A stretch of DNA of 57,270 nucleotides from Pirellulales bacterium (GTDB taxonomy: Bacteria > Planctomycetota > Planctomycetia > Pirellulales > JANQPP01), in the NCBI GenBank assembly GCA_028289405.1, contig JANQPP010000053.1:1-57270 (forward strand). The letters run 5' to 3'. Positions 36,438 through 45,574 of the stretch are shown in pieces. Made by a program: the position numbers and the translations under genes. The notes under the pieces were generated by a model, which worked only from the letters and a program-made list of their open reading frames with translations, was not told where the DNA came from and ran no database searches. The first letter of the stretch is position 1. Every line of letters starts with the position of its first letter.

Positions 36438-37184
36438 ATGTCCGAGAAACTTGCGATCGTGCTTGCCGCTGGGAAAGGCACCCGGATGAAGTCGGAGCTT
36501 CCCAAGGTCTTGGTCGAGGTGTGTGGTCGGCCGATGATCGAATACGTGCTGGAAGCGCTGTCCGAGGCCGAAGTGGACCGGGTACTGGTCGTCGTGGGCT
36601 ATCAGGCAGAACGGGTACGAGGTGTGTTGGCGGACCGGCCACAAGTCACGTTCGTCGATCAAACGGAACAATTGGGGACGGGGCACGCGGTGATGGTCTG
36701 CCGCGAACACCTGGAGCGGCACTCGGGTCCTGTTTTGGTGGTCACCGGAGACTCTCCGTTATTGCAGCCTTCGTCCGTGGCAACTTTGTTTGAAGAATAC
36801 GAACGCCAACAGCCGGCCTGCATCTTGGGAACCGCCGAACGCGAAGACCCCGCTGGGCTGGGGCGGATCGTGCGGGATCCCGAGGGACAATTTCTGGCGA
36901 TCGTGGAGGAAAAGGACGCTACGCCCGCGCAAAGGGCCATCCGCGAGGTTAACATGAGTACTTACGTGTTCCGCGCGGGGGATCTGACCCATGCTCTCGG
37001 CCAGCTTCGCGCTGAGAACGCGCAATCGGAATACTACATCACCGATTGTCCGGGCATCCTGCGTGACGAGGGGAAAACCGTGTTGGCCTTGCCCGTTCTC
37101 AAGCCGTGCGAAGCATTAAGCATCAATACTTCAGAGGATCTCCAAGCCGTGGAACAGGCCATGCGAGAACTGCGGGCGGGATAA
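36438..37184 (+). CDS. GlmU-type nucleotidyltransferase domain protein
   Basis: About 248 residues matching only the N-terminal uridylyltransferase half of GlmU: LAAGKGTRMKSELPKVL (nucleotide loop), GTGHAVMV, VTGDSPLL (metal Asp), and the EKDATPAQRAIREVNMSTYVF region. The C-terminal left-handed beta-helix acetyltransferase of full GlmU (about 450 residues) is absent. It should make UDP-GlcNAc from GlcNAc-1-phosphate, or act on a related sugar phosphate. ATG 36438 has GAGGAG nine bases upstream. prs follows after 79 bases, a pairing common for glmU-prs. Confidence 0.9.
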   Translation: MSEKLAIVLAAGKGTRMKSELPKVLVEVCGRPMIEYVLEALSEAEVDRVLVVVGYQAERVRGVLADRPQVTFVDQTEQLGTGHAVMVCREHLERHSGPVLVVTGDSPLLQPSSVATLFEEYERQQPACILGTAEREDPAGLGRIVRDPEGQFLAIVEEKDATPAQRAIREVNMSTYVFRAGDLTHALGQLRAENAQSEYYITDCPGILRDEGKTVLALPVLKPCEALSINTSEDLQAVEQAMRELRAG

Positions 37185-37263
37185 AGCCCATGCACGTCCT
37201 CCAATGGAAGATCACGGCCATTTCCCGAGTTGGTAGCCAACATCGTTCACTGTTCACGAAAAC

Positions 37264-38208
37264 ATGGTCGATCTAAAGATATTCAGTGGCCGGGCGAATC
37301 CGAATCTTGCCCTGAAAATCAGTGAATATTTAGGGCTCCCCTTGAGCCGGATTTCGTTGGGCAACTATCCCGACGGCGAGATCTCCTGCAAGGTGGAGGA
37401 GGACATCCGCGGTAGGGATGTGTTCCTCGTGCAGCCCACGTGCCCGCCCGTGAACGAGAACTTGATGGAATTGCTGGTCATGATCGAAAGCTGCAAGCGG
37501 GCCAGCGCCGAACGCATCACGGCGGTGATTCCGTATTTCGGCTATGCACGACAGGATCGCAAGGACGAAGGCCGCGTACCGATCACGGCGAAGCTCGTGG
37601 CGAACATCATTACCCGCGCCGGCGCGGACCGCGTGCTTGCCATGGACCTGCATGCTGCCCAGATTCAAGGTTTTTTCGATGTTCCCGTGGACCATCTTTA
37701 CGCCGCGCCGGTACTCAATGAATATTTCTTGAGTATGCAGCTTCCGCCGGAATCGATCATCGTGGTCAGCCCGGACGAAGGCAGCATTAAGCGCGCGGTG
37801 GGACATTCCAACCGCCTAGGAGGCACGTTGGCCATCGTGGATAAAAGGCGGATGAGCGCCGAACGTACGCAACAGGCGAACATCATCGGAGCGCCGGTCG
37901 AAGGCAAGACGGCACTCATGTTCGACGACATGATCAGCACGGCGGGCTCGATTTGTGGTGCCGCGCAAATCATTCACGATGCGGGGGCCAAAGAGATTTT
38001 CGTGGCCGCGACGCACGGCGTGTTGTGCGGCCCCGCTTCCGCTCGATTGGAGTCCTCGCCCATTAGCCGCATCGTGCTCACCGACACGATTCCCCTTCGG
38101 CAAGACCAGCTTTCGTCGAGGTACACGGTGTTGACCGTCGCTTCGCTGCTGGGGGAAGCCATCAAACGTATCCATCGGAATGAATCCGTAAGCCGGCTGT
38201 TTCGCTAG
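37264..38208 (+). CDS. prs: Ribose-phosphate pyrophosphokinase
   Basis: Prs makes PRPP from ribose 5-phosphate and ATP for nucleotide, His and Trp synthesis. The 314-residue protein carries GRANPNLALKISEYLG, RQDRKDEGRVPITAK (flexible loop), DLHAAQIQGFF (metal-binding His), VSPDEGSIKRA, and the PRPP motif LMFDDMISTAGS. Length is normal for the bacterial type. It follows the GlmU-like gene in the same direction. No good Shine-Dalgarno precedes the ATG, which may mean translation depends on the upstream gene. Confidence 0.96.
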   Translation: MVDLKIFSGRANPNLALKISEYLGLPLSRISLGNYPDGEISCKVEEDIRGRDVFLVQPTCPPVNENLMELLVMIESCKRASAERITAVIPYFGYARQDRKDEGRVPITAKLVANIITRAGADRVLAMDLHAAQIQGFFDVPVDHLYAAPVLNEYFLSMQLPPESIIVVSPDEGSIKRAVGHSNRLGGTLAIVDKRRMSAERTQQANIIGAPVEGKTALMFDDMISTAGSICGAAQIIHDAGAKEIFVAATHGVLCGPASARLESSPISRIVLTDTIPLRQDQLSSRYTVLTVASLLGEAIKRIHRNESVSRLFR

Positions 38209-38339
38209 TGCGTGTCGCACGGACGTGTCGCGTTTCTCGTGTTGGAAATCACGAGTCCAAACAGCGAAAATGCCGCGACGTTAAACCAATACCCGTTCGA
38301 AGCGGCTGGTCCTTTCCTATCGATTTCCCATTCGAAAGC

Positions 38340-39467
38340 ATGCCAGGCGATTTAGCCGCGCTCACGTCCGCGATCAAAGACACCGCGTATCGTTTGAGAT
38401 TCGACATGGTGGGCATTTGCCCTGCCGTGACGCCCCAAGGAATTTCTCGGCTTCGCGAGTGGCTGGAGGCCGGATATGCGGGCGAAATGGACTACCTGAA
38501 GCGTCACGCTGACGCGTATGAGCATCCCAAGCATGTGTTGGACGGGATCCGCAGCATCATCATGCTGGGCCTGAATTATCGGACGGAAGAGCCTACCAAA
38601 GTGCCATCTGGGTCAGGACGCGTTTCCCGCTACGCCTGGGGGGACGACTACCATGACGTCATCCGTCGCCGGACGAGGAAACTCGGCGACCACATCCATG
38701 AATGGATTCCGGGAAGCCGAGTGCGAGGCGTGGTCGATACGGCACCCCTTCCCGAACGGGAATTCGCGCGATTGGCGGGGCTCGGCTGGATCGGAAAAAA
38801 CACGCTGCTACTGAATCGAACATGGGGAAGCTGGTTCTTCCTGGCGGCGTTATTGACCGACCAGGTGCTGGAATACGACACGCCTTTCGAGGAAGATCAC
38901 TGCGGGACCTGCACCGCATGCCTGGAGGTTTGCCCCACGCAGGCGTTCGTGGCTCCGTATGTACTGAATGCCCGCCGCTGCATCAGCTACTTCACGATTG
39001 AGGCTCGCAGCTTGGCTCCGTATGATTTGCGAGAAGGACAGGGAGACTGGACTTTTGGCTGCGATCTTTGCCAAGAAGTCTGCCCTTGGAACCGTCGCGT
39101 GGCCCCCACCGAAACACCCGAGTTCATGCCGCGCGAAGGGCTGTTCCCGCTGTCGCTTGCAGCCTTATTCAGCATGTCCGAGGAAGAGTTTCGACAGCTT
39201 TTTCGGGACAGCCCACTTTGGCGGGCCAAACGCCGGGGCCTGCTCCGTAACGCCGCGATCGTGCTGGGAAACCAACAAGACCAATCCCAGTTGGCGCCGC
39301 TGCTGATCGGACTCAAGGATGCCGAACCCGTGGTACGGGCCGCAAGCGCTTGGGCCGTGGGGCGGATAGGCACCGAAAACGGATTCAGGGTGTTGCGCCA
39401 GTTACTAGCGCAAGAAACAGACGACACCGTTCGGCAAGAACTTGAGCGGGCGCTAGCGACTGTTTAA
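38340..39467 (+). CDS. queG: Epoxyqueuosine reductase
   Basis: QueG reduces epoxyqueuosine to queuosine in tRNA anticodons using cobalamin and two [4Fe-4S] clusters. The ~375-residue protein shows VVDTAPLPEREFA with the catalytic Asp, GLGWIGKNTLLL, the ferredoxin-type CGTCTACLEVCPTQAF, ARRCISYFTIE, and the second cluster GCDLCQEVCPWN. A C-terminal HEAT-like tail (AEPVVRAASAWAVGRIG) is typical. ATG 38340 is the family start; the frame runs back to 38208, where it would touch the prs stop. Confidence 0.94.
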   Translation: MPGDLAALTSAIKDTAYRLRFDMVGICPAVTPQGISRLREWLEAGYAGEMDYLKRHADAYEHPKHVLDGIRSIIMLGLNYRTEEPTKVPSGSGRVSRYAWGDDYHDVIRRRTRKLGDHIHEWIPGSRVRGVVDTAPLPEREFARLAGLGWIGKNTLLLNRTWGSWFFLAALLTDQVLEYDTPFEEDHCGTCTACLEVCPTQAFVAPYVLNARRCISYFTIEARSLAPYDLREGQGDWTFGCDLCQEVCPWNRRVAPTETPEFMPREGLFPLSLAALFSMSEEEFRQLFRDSPLWRAKRRGLLRNAAIVLGNQQDQSQLAPLLIGLKDAEPVVRAASAWAVGRIGTENGFRVLRQLLAQETDDTVRQELERALATV

Positions 39468-39474
39468 GCGGCTC

Positions 39475-40806
39475 TCAATCGCCACGCAGCTTCAGCCCGT
39501 GCAGCGTCAGTTTTTCGCGGACTTCATTCAGGCTGGTCACCCCGAAGTTCTTGCACTCTAGCAAATCGTCCCCGCTGCGGCGAACCAACTCGCCAATCGT
39601 GGCGATGCCCAGCCTCGTCATGCACTTGCGGGCGCGAACGGAGAGATTCAACTCCGCGATCGGCCTCTCCAGTAGTGCCTGTTCATCGGGCGAGAGCGAT
39701 TGGTAATCGTAAGGAGCGGCCTCGGGTCCACCGGAAGGGCGATCCGCGACTTGCCCCAAGGATAACCCCTTGGAGGAGAGCATATCGCGGATTTCCATGA
39801 GCGACGTCTCGCCGAAGTTTTTGCTTGCCAACAAGTCCGCTTCAGTGCATTCGACAAGATCCCCCAGCGTCATGATGCCCATTTTTTGCAGGCAATTCCG
39901 GCTTCGCACGGAAAGTTCGAAGTCGGTGACCGGAATACCCATGATCTGATGGAGGCGGTCACGGCGTTTCTCGGCATCCTCGTCGTAGAGCATGTCGGAC
40001 GAAGCTTGTGTGTCCAGCGAAAACATCCGCGCCCGGGGATGACTGGGTTGCACATCCAAGACCCGCTGGTAACAGGCTTCGGCCAAGGAGTATCGCTGAA
40101 AGTCTTCGTAAATAATCCCCAAATTGACCAGTGTGCCCACGTGTGTCGGAAAGACGTTGGCGGCCTTCTGATAGAGGTCTAGGGCTACGTTGTCATTGCC
40201 CCGCCGATCGTTCTCCAAGGCCAAACCGAACAACGCCCCCGCGTGCCGGTCGTCCTGCGCCACGGCACGTTCGTACAAGGCGACCGCTTCCAAAGGGTTT
40301 TCACCTAACGCGGAAACAGTGGCCCCGCGCTGGTAAAGATATTCCGCCGTTTGCTCCACGGGGCCGGACAGTTCGTCCAGTCGGGCGAGGGCTTCCGCCG
40401 GCTTTTCGCCGTAACGCAACGCCTCGGATTGGCCGATCACGCACAAGTCGCGGTCGTATCCGGCTTGCGCGGCGGCATCATAGCTTTGAATGGCGTTATC
40501 GTATTCTCCCAAGGCGAAATAGGATTTCGCGAGATAGAATTGCGCTACGCCGCCGCCGTCCGCCTTCTTCAATGTCTCGACGGCCTGCGAAAAACGGCCT
40601 AGCAGATAGTAACAGACACCCAGTCTCACCCGGCTCGCGGGACTTTGAGATTGCTCCTGCTCCAACTCGGCCGTGGCGTCTCGCAGTAATCGGAAATTGT
40701 TGTAATCATGCGAAATCGCTTCGGTGAGTTCCCCAATCTGGGAAGGGCCGAAAGTGCTGCTCGACAGCACGAGTTGCTTCAGATCGGATTCAACAGCTTC
40801 CACCAT
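39475..40806 (-). CDS. TPR protein with two RNA polymerase alpha-CTD-like domains
   Basis: A 443-residue cytoplasmic protein. Residues about 30-270 form TPR units (VAQFYLAKSYFALGEYDNAI, ALFGLALENDRRGNDNVALD, VNLGIIYEDFQRYSLAEACY). Residues about 290-360 and 380-443 are two helix-hairpin-helix domains like the alpha-subunit C-terminal domain: VRSRNCLQKMGIMTLGDLVE...LLASKNFGETSLMEIRDML and VRARKCMTRLGIATIGELVR...LLECKNFGVTSLNEVREKL. Alpha-CTDs bind UP-element DNA and activators, so a role at promoters is plausible. I know such proteins only as uncharacterised planctomycete proteins. It is convergent with queG, eight bases away. Confidence 0.9.
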   Translation of the reverse strand: MVEAVESDLKQLVLSSSTFGPSQIGELTEAISHDYNNFRLLRDATAELEQEQSQSPASRVRLGVCYYLLGRFSQAVETLKKADGGGVAQFYLAKSYFALGEYDNAIQSYDAAAQAGYDRDLCVIGQSEALRYGEKPAEALARLDELSGPVEQTAEYLYQRGATVSALGENPLEAVALYERAVAQDDRHAGALFGLALENDRRGNDNVALDLYQKAANVFPTHVGTLVNLGIIYEDFQRYSLAEACYQRVLDVQPSHPRARMFSLDTQASSDMLYDEDAEKRRDRLHQIMGIPVTDFELSVRSRNCLQKMGIMTLGDLVECTEADLLASKNFGETSLMEIRDMLSSKGLSLGQVADRPSGGPEAAPYDYQSLSPDEQALLERPIAELNLSVRARKCMTRLGIATIGELVRRSGDDLLECKNFGVTSLNEVREKLTLHGLKLRGD

Positions 40807-40890
40807 CGATCAACTTGTCCTTTCGCCTCGCCGCGCGTCTCATGCGGCCGCATCGTGAAAATTGGTTGCTCGTTTTTCCAGTCACGAAAA

Positions 40891-40964
40891 AGCCAGCGGC
40901 GGGAGTCGAACCCGCAACCCCCGCATTACGAATGCGGTGCTCTGCCAATTGAAGCTACGCTGGC
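40891..40964 (-). tRNA. tRNA-Thr (anticodon CGT)
   Basis: On the minus strand the acceptor stem is GCCAGCG/CGCTGGC, the D-arm is GCTTCAATTGGCAGAGC, the anticodon stem-loop is CCGCA-TTCGTAA-TGCGG with CGT at positions 34-36, and the T-arm is GCGGG-TTCGACT-CCCGC. No CCA is encoded; the discriminator is T, followed by a run of T. The integrase gene begins 186 bases beyond its 5' end. Confidence 0.95.
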
Positions 40965-41149
40965 ATGCCTGTGAAATAGCGGTTTTCGCGGGGATTTTGC
41001 AAGTGGTGTAGACAGACGACGCCTGGGGCGACGCCTCTACACCCGCTACTACACCTTGCTACACCCGTCACTTCACACCTCCCAATCAAAACAAGCCAGC
41101 TATTGTCGGGAGGAACGCGGTCGCTTGTCAAGCTTGGAATCAAGAGCCG

Positions 41150-42722
41150 ATGCCCCGGTCGAAACCCAAAAAACCGCATCCCGAATTTCCGCTTTTTGCG
41201 CACGCCTCAGGGGTGTGGGCCAAAAAGCATGGCGGAAAACACCACTACTTCGGAACGTGGGACGACCCGGAGGGTGCGCTCCGAGAATACGAAGCTTGGC
41301 TGGGCGGCGGAGGCCCCAATAGAACCGGGCCGACGAACAACGCCAAAGCGAGCCGCAAACCGTCTCCCCAGCGGCCCTACCCCGGTTTTCCGCTCTATGC
41401 CCATGCCAATGGCCAGTGGGCCAAGAGGATACGGGGCCGGGTGCATTATTTCGGACCATGGAGTAACCATCAGGAGGCTCTCGACAGGTATCTCCAGGAA
41501 AAGGACGATCTGCTTGCCGGACGGGATCCGGCGATGCACCCACAAGAGGGTGACGTCACGCTCCGTGAGCTGCTCAACGAGTTTCTTGCTGCAAAACGCG
41601 CCCTGCTGGAAAGTGAAGAGATTGTACGGCGCACATTCGACGACTATCACACCGTCTGCAGGCGGCTTACCGAGTCCATCGACAAGCACCGGATGGTCAG
41701 CGATCTCGTGCCGGAAGACTTCCAAAAGCTTCGCACGAAGCTGGCGAAAACTCGTGGTCCGACCTCGCTCACGAACGATATCACGCGGATCCGCGTCATT
41801 TTCAAATTCGCCTACGAAAATGGCTTGATCGACAGGCCGGTTCGCTTCGGGCAGGCGCTTAAGCGTCCCAGCAGGAAGGATGTCAGGAAATCGCGTAATA
41901 AGGCTGGCCCCCGGATGTTTGAGGCCGGCGAGATTCGCAGGATGCTGGATGCGGCCACCAACCCCTTGCACTCCATGATCTTGCTGGGGATCAATTGCGG
42001 GTTCGGTAACCAAGATTGTGGAACTCTGCCGCGATACGCCGTGAACCTGGAAACCGGCTGGTTGCATTTTCCTCGCCCCAAGACAGGAATTCCCAGGGAT
42101 TGTCCGCTCTGGCCCGAGACGGTTCTAGCACTCCGCAAAGCGATGAAAACACGCCCGCAGCCGACCGACGCGGCAGACGACGGACTGGTATTCATCACGA
42201 GTAAAGGAAACCGATTCGCCAAGGAGATCGAGGATAATCCGATCAGCAAGGAAATGCGAAAACTGCTGGAGAAACTCAATTTGTATCGTAAATGCCTTGG
42301 TTTTTACGCGATCCGTCACACGTTTGCCACGATTGGGGGGCGAGGCGCGTGACCAAGTCGCCGTGGACGCGATGATAGGTCACGCCCCTGCGACCTCTGA
42401 CATGGCGGCGGTCTACCGCGCACGGGTGAGCGATGACCGACTGATTGCCGTCACGGATTACGTCCGAGACTGGTCTTTTCAAGAGAAGTGCATGAGCATC
42501 ATCGTTTCGATGGGCGGCTCAGGAGCCCGAAACGTGATCGGCATCGTTTCCAGGCAGCAGTTGAAATATCTAGAGGCGACAGTTCGCATAGGTCGCCGAG
42601 CTCAAAAGAATTCCTCGACGGTTCCCGTTCGCCGCCGCCGTTTGCGCCGATCAGATGAGGGCGGCCGGCCGACGGCACGTCGGCGTTCGAATGCCTGTCG
42701 GTCGTTGACGGAGACTAAGTAG
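41150..42722 (+). pseudogene. Frameshifted tyrosine integrase
   Basis: The first frame runs 41150-42352 (400 codons) and stops soon after the RHTFATIGG box. The catalytic Tyr (DMAAVYRARVSDDRL) lies in the next frame, ending at 42722. Removing one G from the run of six at 42335-42340 rejoins them as IGGEARDQVAVDAMIGH, the normal planctomycete integrase sequence. Other features are typical: GINCGFGNQDCGTLP in place of the usual Arg box, and PRPKTGIPRDCPLW with the beta-hairpin Lys. The N-terminus carries a duplicated motif (HASGVWAKKHGGKHHYFGTW and HANGQWAKRIRGRVHYFGPW). The last ~120 bases overlap the opposite HTH gene. Confidence 0.85.
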
Positions 42723-42862
42723 CGCGGTCGTCCCTCCCGATGCGTGGCCGCATTGATCGCGGCCAACTCCCCACTGCGCACCCAGACATGAATCTTATCC
42801 ACGCTCACACCCCACATACGGGCGATCTGCGGGGGCGTCAGTTTCGTACGTTCGTTGCTCAT
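42602..42862 (-). CDS. Excisionase-like helix-turn-helix protein
   Basis: An 86-residue protein with a MerR/Xis-type DNA-binding domain: LTPPQIARMWGVSVDKIHVWVRSGELAAINAA, then RPRYLVSVNDRQAFERRRA and a very basic tail (RRKRRRRTG). Such proteins act as recombination directionality factors or small regulators of integrated elements. It is convergent with the integrase remnant and sits between it and the small hypothetical gene. The overlap with the integrase tail is tail to tail. Confidence 0.8.
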   Translation of the reverse strand: MSNERTKLTPPQIARMWGVSVDKIHVWVRSGELAAINAATHREGRPRYLVSVNDRQAFERRRAVGRPPSSDRRKRRRRTGTVEEFF

Positions 42863-43030
42863 ATCCTATTGGGCACGATTCCGCGCTGCCCATTGCACAG
42901 CCACTCGCGAACTGCGCCATCGGTAGCAATTCGCCGCTTTGAGCTTCGCCCATTCGAAACGACGAAATGCTACCGCCTGCCCTCGGGCGTCGCCTCGAAG
43001 CGGAGGGCGGGTAGCGAGGAGGAAATCGCT

Positions 43031-43489
43031 ATGCAAAAAAAGAAAGAAGCAACGGTCGAAGACTTCAATCTTGCCGACGAGTACTTTGAGGAGCGAATCG
43101 GCGCATGCTGCGTGAAATTGTTGCTCGACCGAGGATTGCTTGTGGACATCACTGCCTGGGTCACTAGGCAAATGAATTACGCCAGTTGCGACGATCGGCT
43201 TACGATCGTGTTCACGGTGCGACTCTGGACCGCTCTGCAAGACATCCCGCAATCGCTCGCCTACTACGAGACGGTGCGCAGCCGCGGGCACAGTGTTCTT
43301 TGGTACGCCGCCTGGGTCCTCGCTCGAGCCCAACGCCACGGGCACTGCAGTGCCGTATTTGTCCTGCCGCTGCCGACTGGTGAAGCCGAAGCGGACGCCA
43401 AGAAACTGCGGATTGAGTACTCGACGAATCTCGAAGGCAACCGGCCGCACGTTATTATCGGCTTGGCCGAGGACTTTCCGCTGACGTGA
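43031..43489 (+). CDS. Hypothetical protein, resembles DUF6573-type proteins
   Basis: A 152-residue soluble protein starting at ATG 43031 behind GAGGAGG. The layout (VDITAWVTRQMNYASCDDRLTIVFTVRLW, then SVLWYAAWVLARAQRHGHCSAVFVLPLP, then HVIIGLAEDF) reminds me of the DUF6573 group of mobile-element proteins, but I hold this only loosely. No catalytic motif is visible. It stands between the integrase/excisionase pair and the Gabija-type locus. Confidence 0.65.
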   Translation: MQKKKEATVEDFNLADEYFEERIGACCVKLLLDRGLLVDITAWVTRQMNYASCDDRLTIVFTVRLWTALQDIPQSLAYYETVRSRGHSVLWYAAWVLARAQRHGHCSAVFVLPLPTGEAEADAKKLRIEYSTNLEGNRPHVIIGLAEDFPLT

Positions 43490-43728
43490 TAAGCGTCGCT
43501 CGATTCATTGAGTTATTGCTTTGGGATTCCGAAAACCATGCGTTGGCTGCGGCAAGACAGTCCGTGAGCCTTGCTGACGTGCACATGACGCGGCCTTGTA
43601 GCGTGCAGGTCATGCCCTAGTGTGCATCGGCGTGCCGGTCCGACGCAGGTTGAATATTGAGTTTAGCGGTGCTGATTTCGCCTACAACAGCTACAACTGA
43701 GCACGCGTGTGACGTCTTTGCCTGCTAG

Positions 43729-45574
43729 TCAGCGATCTGAATCTGCTCTCTCAAACAACCGTAGACGTACCAATTCGGATTTGGCTGGGCCTGGGTCCGT
43801 AGTGAAGAGTAGGATGCGAAGATTGACCATCGCTCTGGAAAAGCACACGTAGGCGAGTTTCCTAGTCCTCTGTTCTTGAGACTCTGAAGACGGGCTTCCC
43901 GCTACACCCGGCGTCAGCAGCTTGGTAAAGCTGTAGAGATTCCAAGCCGCCTCGACATCGTCGAACACGACAATGACATCTTCGTACTCCTCGCCCTTAA
44001 CACCGTGTTGAGTGCTGAACGGGGTGTGCTGATCCAAAAAGTCGGAGAGTGGAGCGATTTCCCCTGTAGTCATCTGGAGAAACTCGTCGGCCAGCCACTC
44101 GCCTTTGTCGGCTTCGTGCTGGCTGGCTTCGTATTCCTCGTCTCTCGGAGAGCGGTCGAGTTCGGCACCGAGTCGCTCTGAGATTCGACAGAGTTTCTCG
44201 CGTCGACAGTAGTCGAAGACTTCTCGAATGCTTGCTGACGCCCACATCTCGTCTAGCTCCTCGACGACTTCAAGAGCCTTGTTTTTCATGAAGCGGAGCG
44301 ATTCTTTAGCGTTCACTCCTTCAGGGTCGAACGCTGGGCTAGAGCTGCATAGCACGTTGAGCACATCTCGCAAGGCGCCGTCCCGGTGAGCTTTCACCAA
44401 TGGCCAGATAACTTCGGTGAATGGGGCGAGCAGGTAGTGTGTGCCTTGCTCGTACGCCTCTTGAGCTCTTGTCGAAGAATACTCGCCTGTAAAGAGTCGG
44501 TGGAGATTCGTGAAGCCCATCCGCCTCGCAATCATCTGGCGTGCCAAAAAGAGCTGCTTGACATTGGGATTGTGTTCCCAGCCCCAATCGCGAACTGCCT
44601 CGGCGAACCTGTTGACGACGCGTGCGAGCTGGTCCTCCGAATACCGTCTACGGGGCGCCTCGGGGATCTCGGCTGGCACCAATGTGATGGAGACACTGCC
44701 GGAGTAGTCTGAGTTCTCGCCCGCAGGGTACTGCTCAACGTCGGTGCGAAGGGTATTCAGCAAGCGAATCACCTGTGGAGAGCAGCGGTAGTTCTCGTTC
44801 TTGGTGATTTGACAGACCCATTCGGTCCTGCGAAGTTGCCCGCCCGTCGGTCGTAAATCTGCTGCATCGGGTCACCGAAGTAGCCGACGATGGGAAGTCC
44901 GTCGCCAGGACACACAGCATTCAAAGCCGTCACGACTGGCTCAAATGTGTCTTGTGCCTCATCGACGAATATGTAGGGGTACCGCTGGCCGAACATCTTC
45001 TGCAGAGGGGCTCGGTTGGCCAGAAGATACGCGGCGACCGCGATTATGTCATCGTGTCCGAGACGACCCTTTTCGTATTCGCTGTAGTTGCTATCGACGT
45101 ACTCAAATGACTTCACGTCATCCAGGGCATCGATAGATGCCGTCAGCTCAGCTACCTGCTCGCGTGCCTTCTTGCACTCTTGCTGTTTCCGCCGTTGTCT
45201 TCCTCCTTCTTCTTTTCGATCTTGGCGGGCAGGACGTATTCCTGGAGGGCGGCTCTGATGTCTCTCGAAAAACGTTGAACTTCTCGCTACAGGAACGAGT
45301 GGAGCGTGCCGACCTCGAACAGGCTATCCCACTCCAGTCTGCCGGAGATGACGTCGACCGCACGATTGGTGTAGGTGATGCACGCGACCCTCTTGTCGTC
45401 GCGTCTCAGGCGTGGTCCTTCATTGGCTTGAAGGAATTGCAGTGCGGTGATGAGCGATGTTGTCTTACCGGAACCGGCGCCAGCCACCATCACGAAGCTT
45501 TTCTTCTGAACGAGGCACTCGCGTATCTGCCTGTCTGAATCGGTAAGAGACTTGCGTTGCATCCTGAACTTCAC
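43729..45574 (-). pseudogene. gajB: Degraded UvrD-like helicase of a Gabija-type system
   Basis: The 5' part (45574-45287) encodes Walker A MVAGAGSGKTTSL and motif Ia ACITYTNRA, then meets an in-frame TAG at 45289-45287 after VGTLHSFL. The same frame continues REVQRFSRDIRAALQEYV. A one-base deletion near 45185-45200 shifts to the frame of YIFVDEAQDTFEPVVTALN (Walker B, 45116-44769). A second deletion near 44831-44850 shifts to the final frame, 44772-43729, which opens VIRLLNTLRTDVEQYP and has the late motif AYVCFSRAM. So three inactivating changes interrupt an otherwise full-length helicase. Its start overlaps the gajA stop by ATGA. Confidence 0.85.

Noticed and set aside
36080..36505. N-terminal extension of the class III aminotransferase
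   Set aside because: The frame is open, but the added sequence is unlike the family and overlaps the start of the GlmU-like gene; normal family starts lie at 36079 or 36073.
40861..40890. Intrinsic terminator after the tRNA
   Set aside because: There is a T-run on the minus strand but no stable hairpin before it other than the tRNA itself.
42335..42340. Programmed frameshift in the integrase
   Set aside because: No slippery heptamer with a downstream structure is apparent, and the neighbouring helicase is also broken, so decay or error is simpler.
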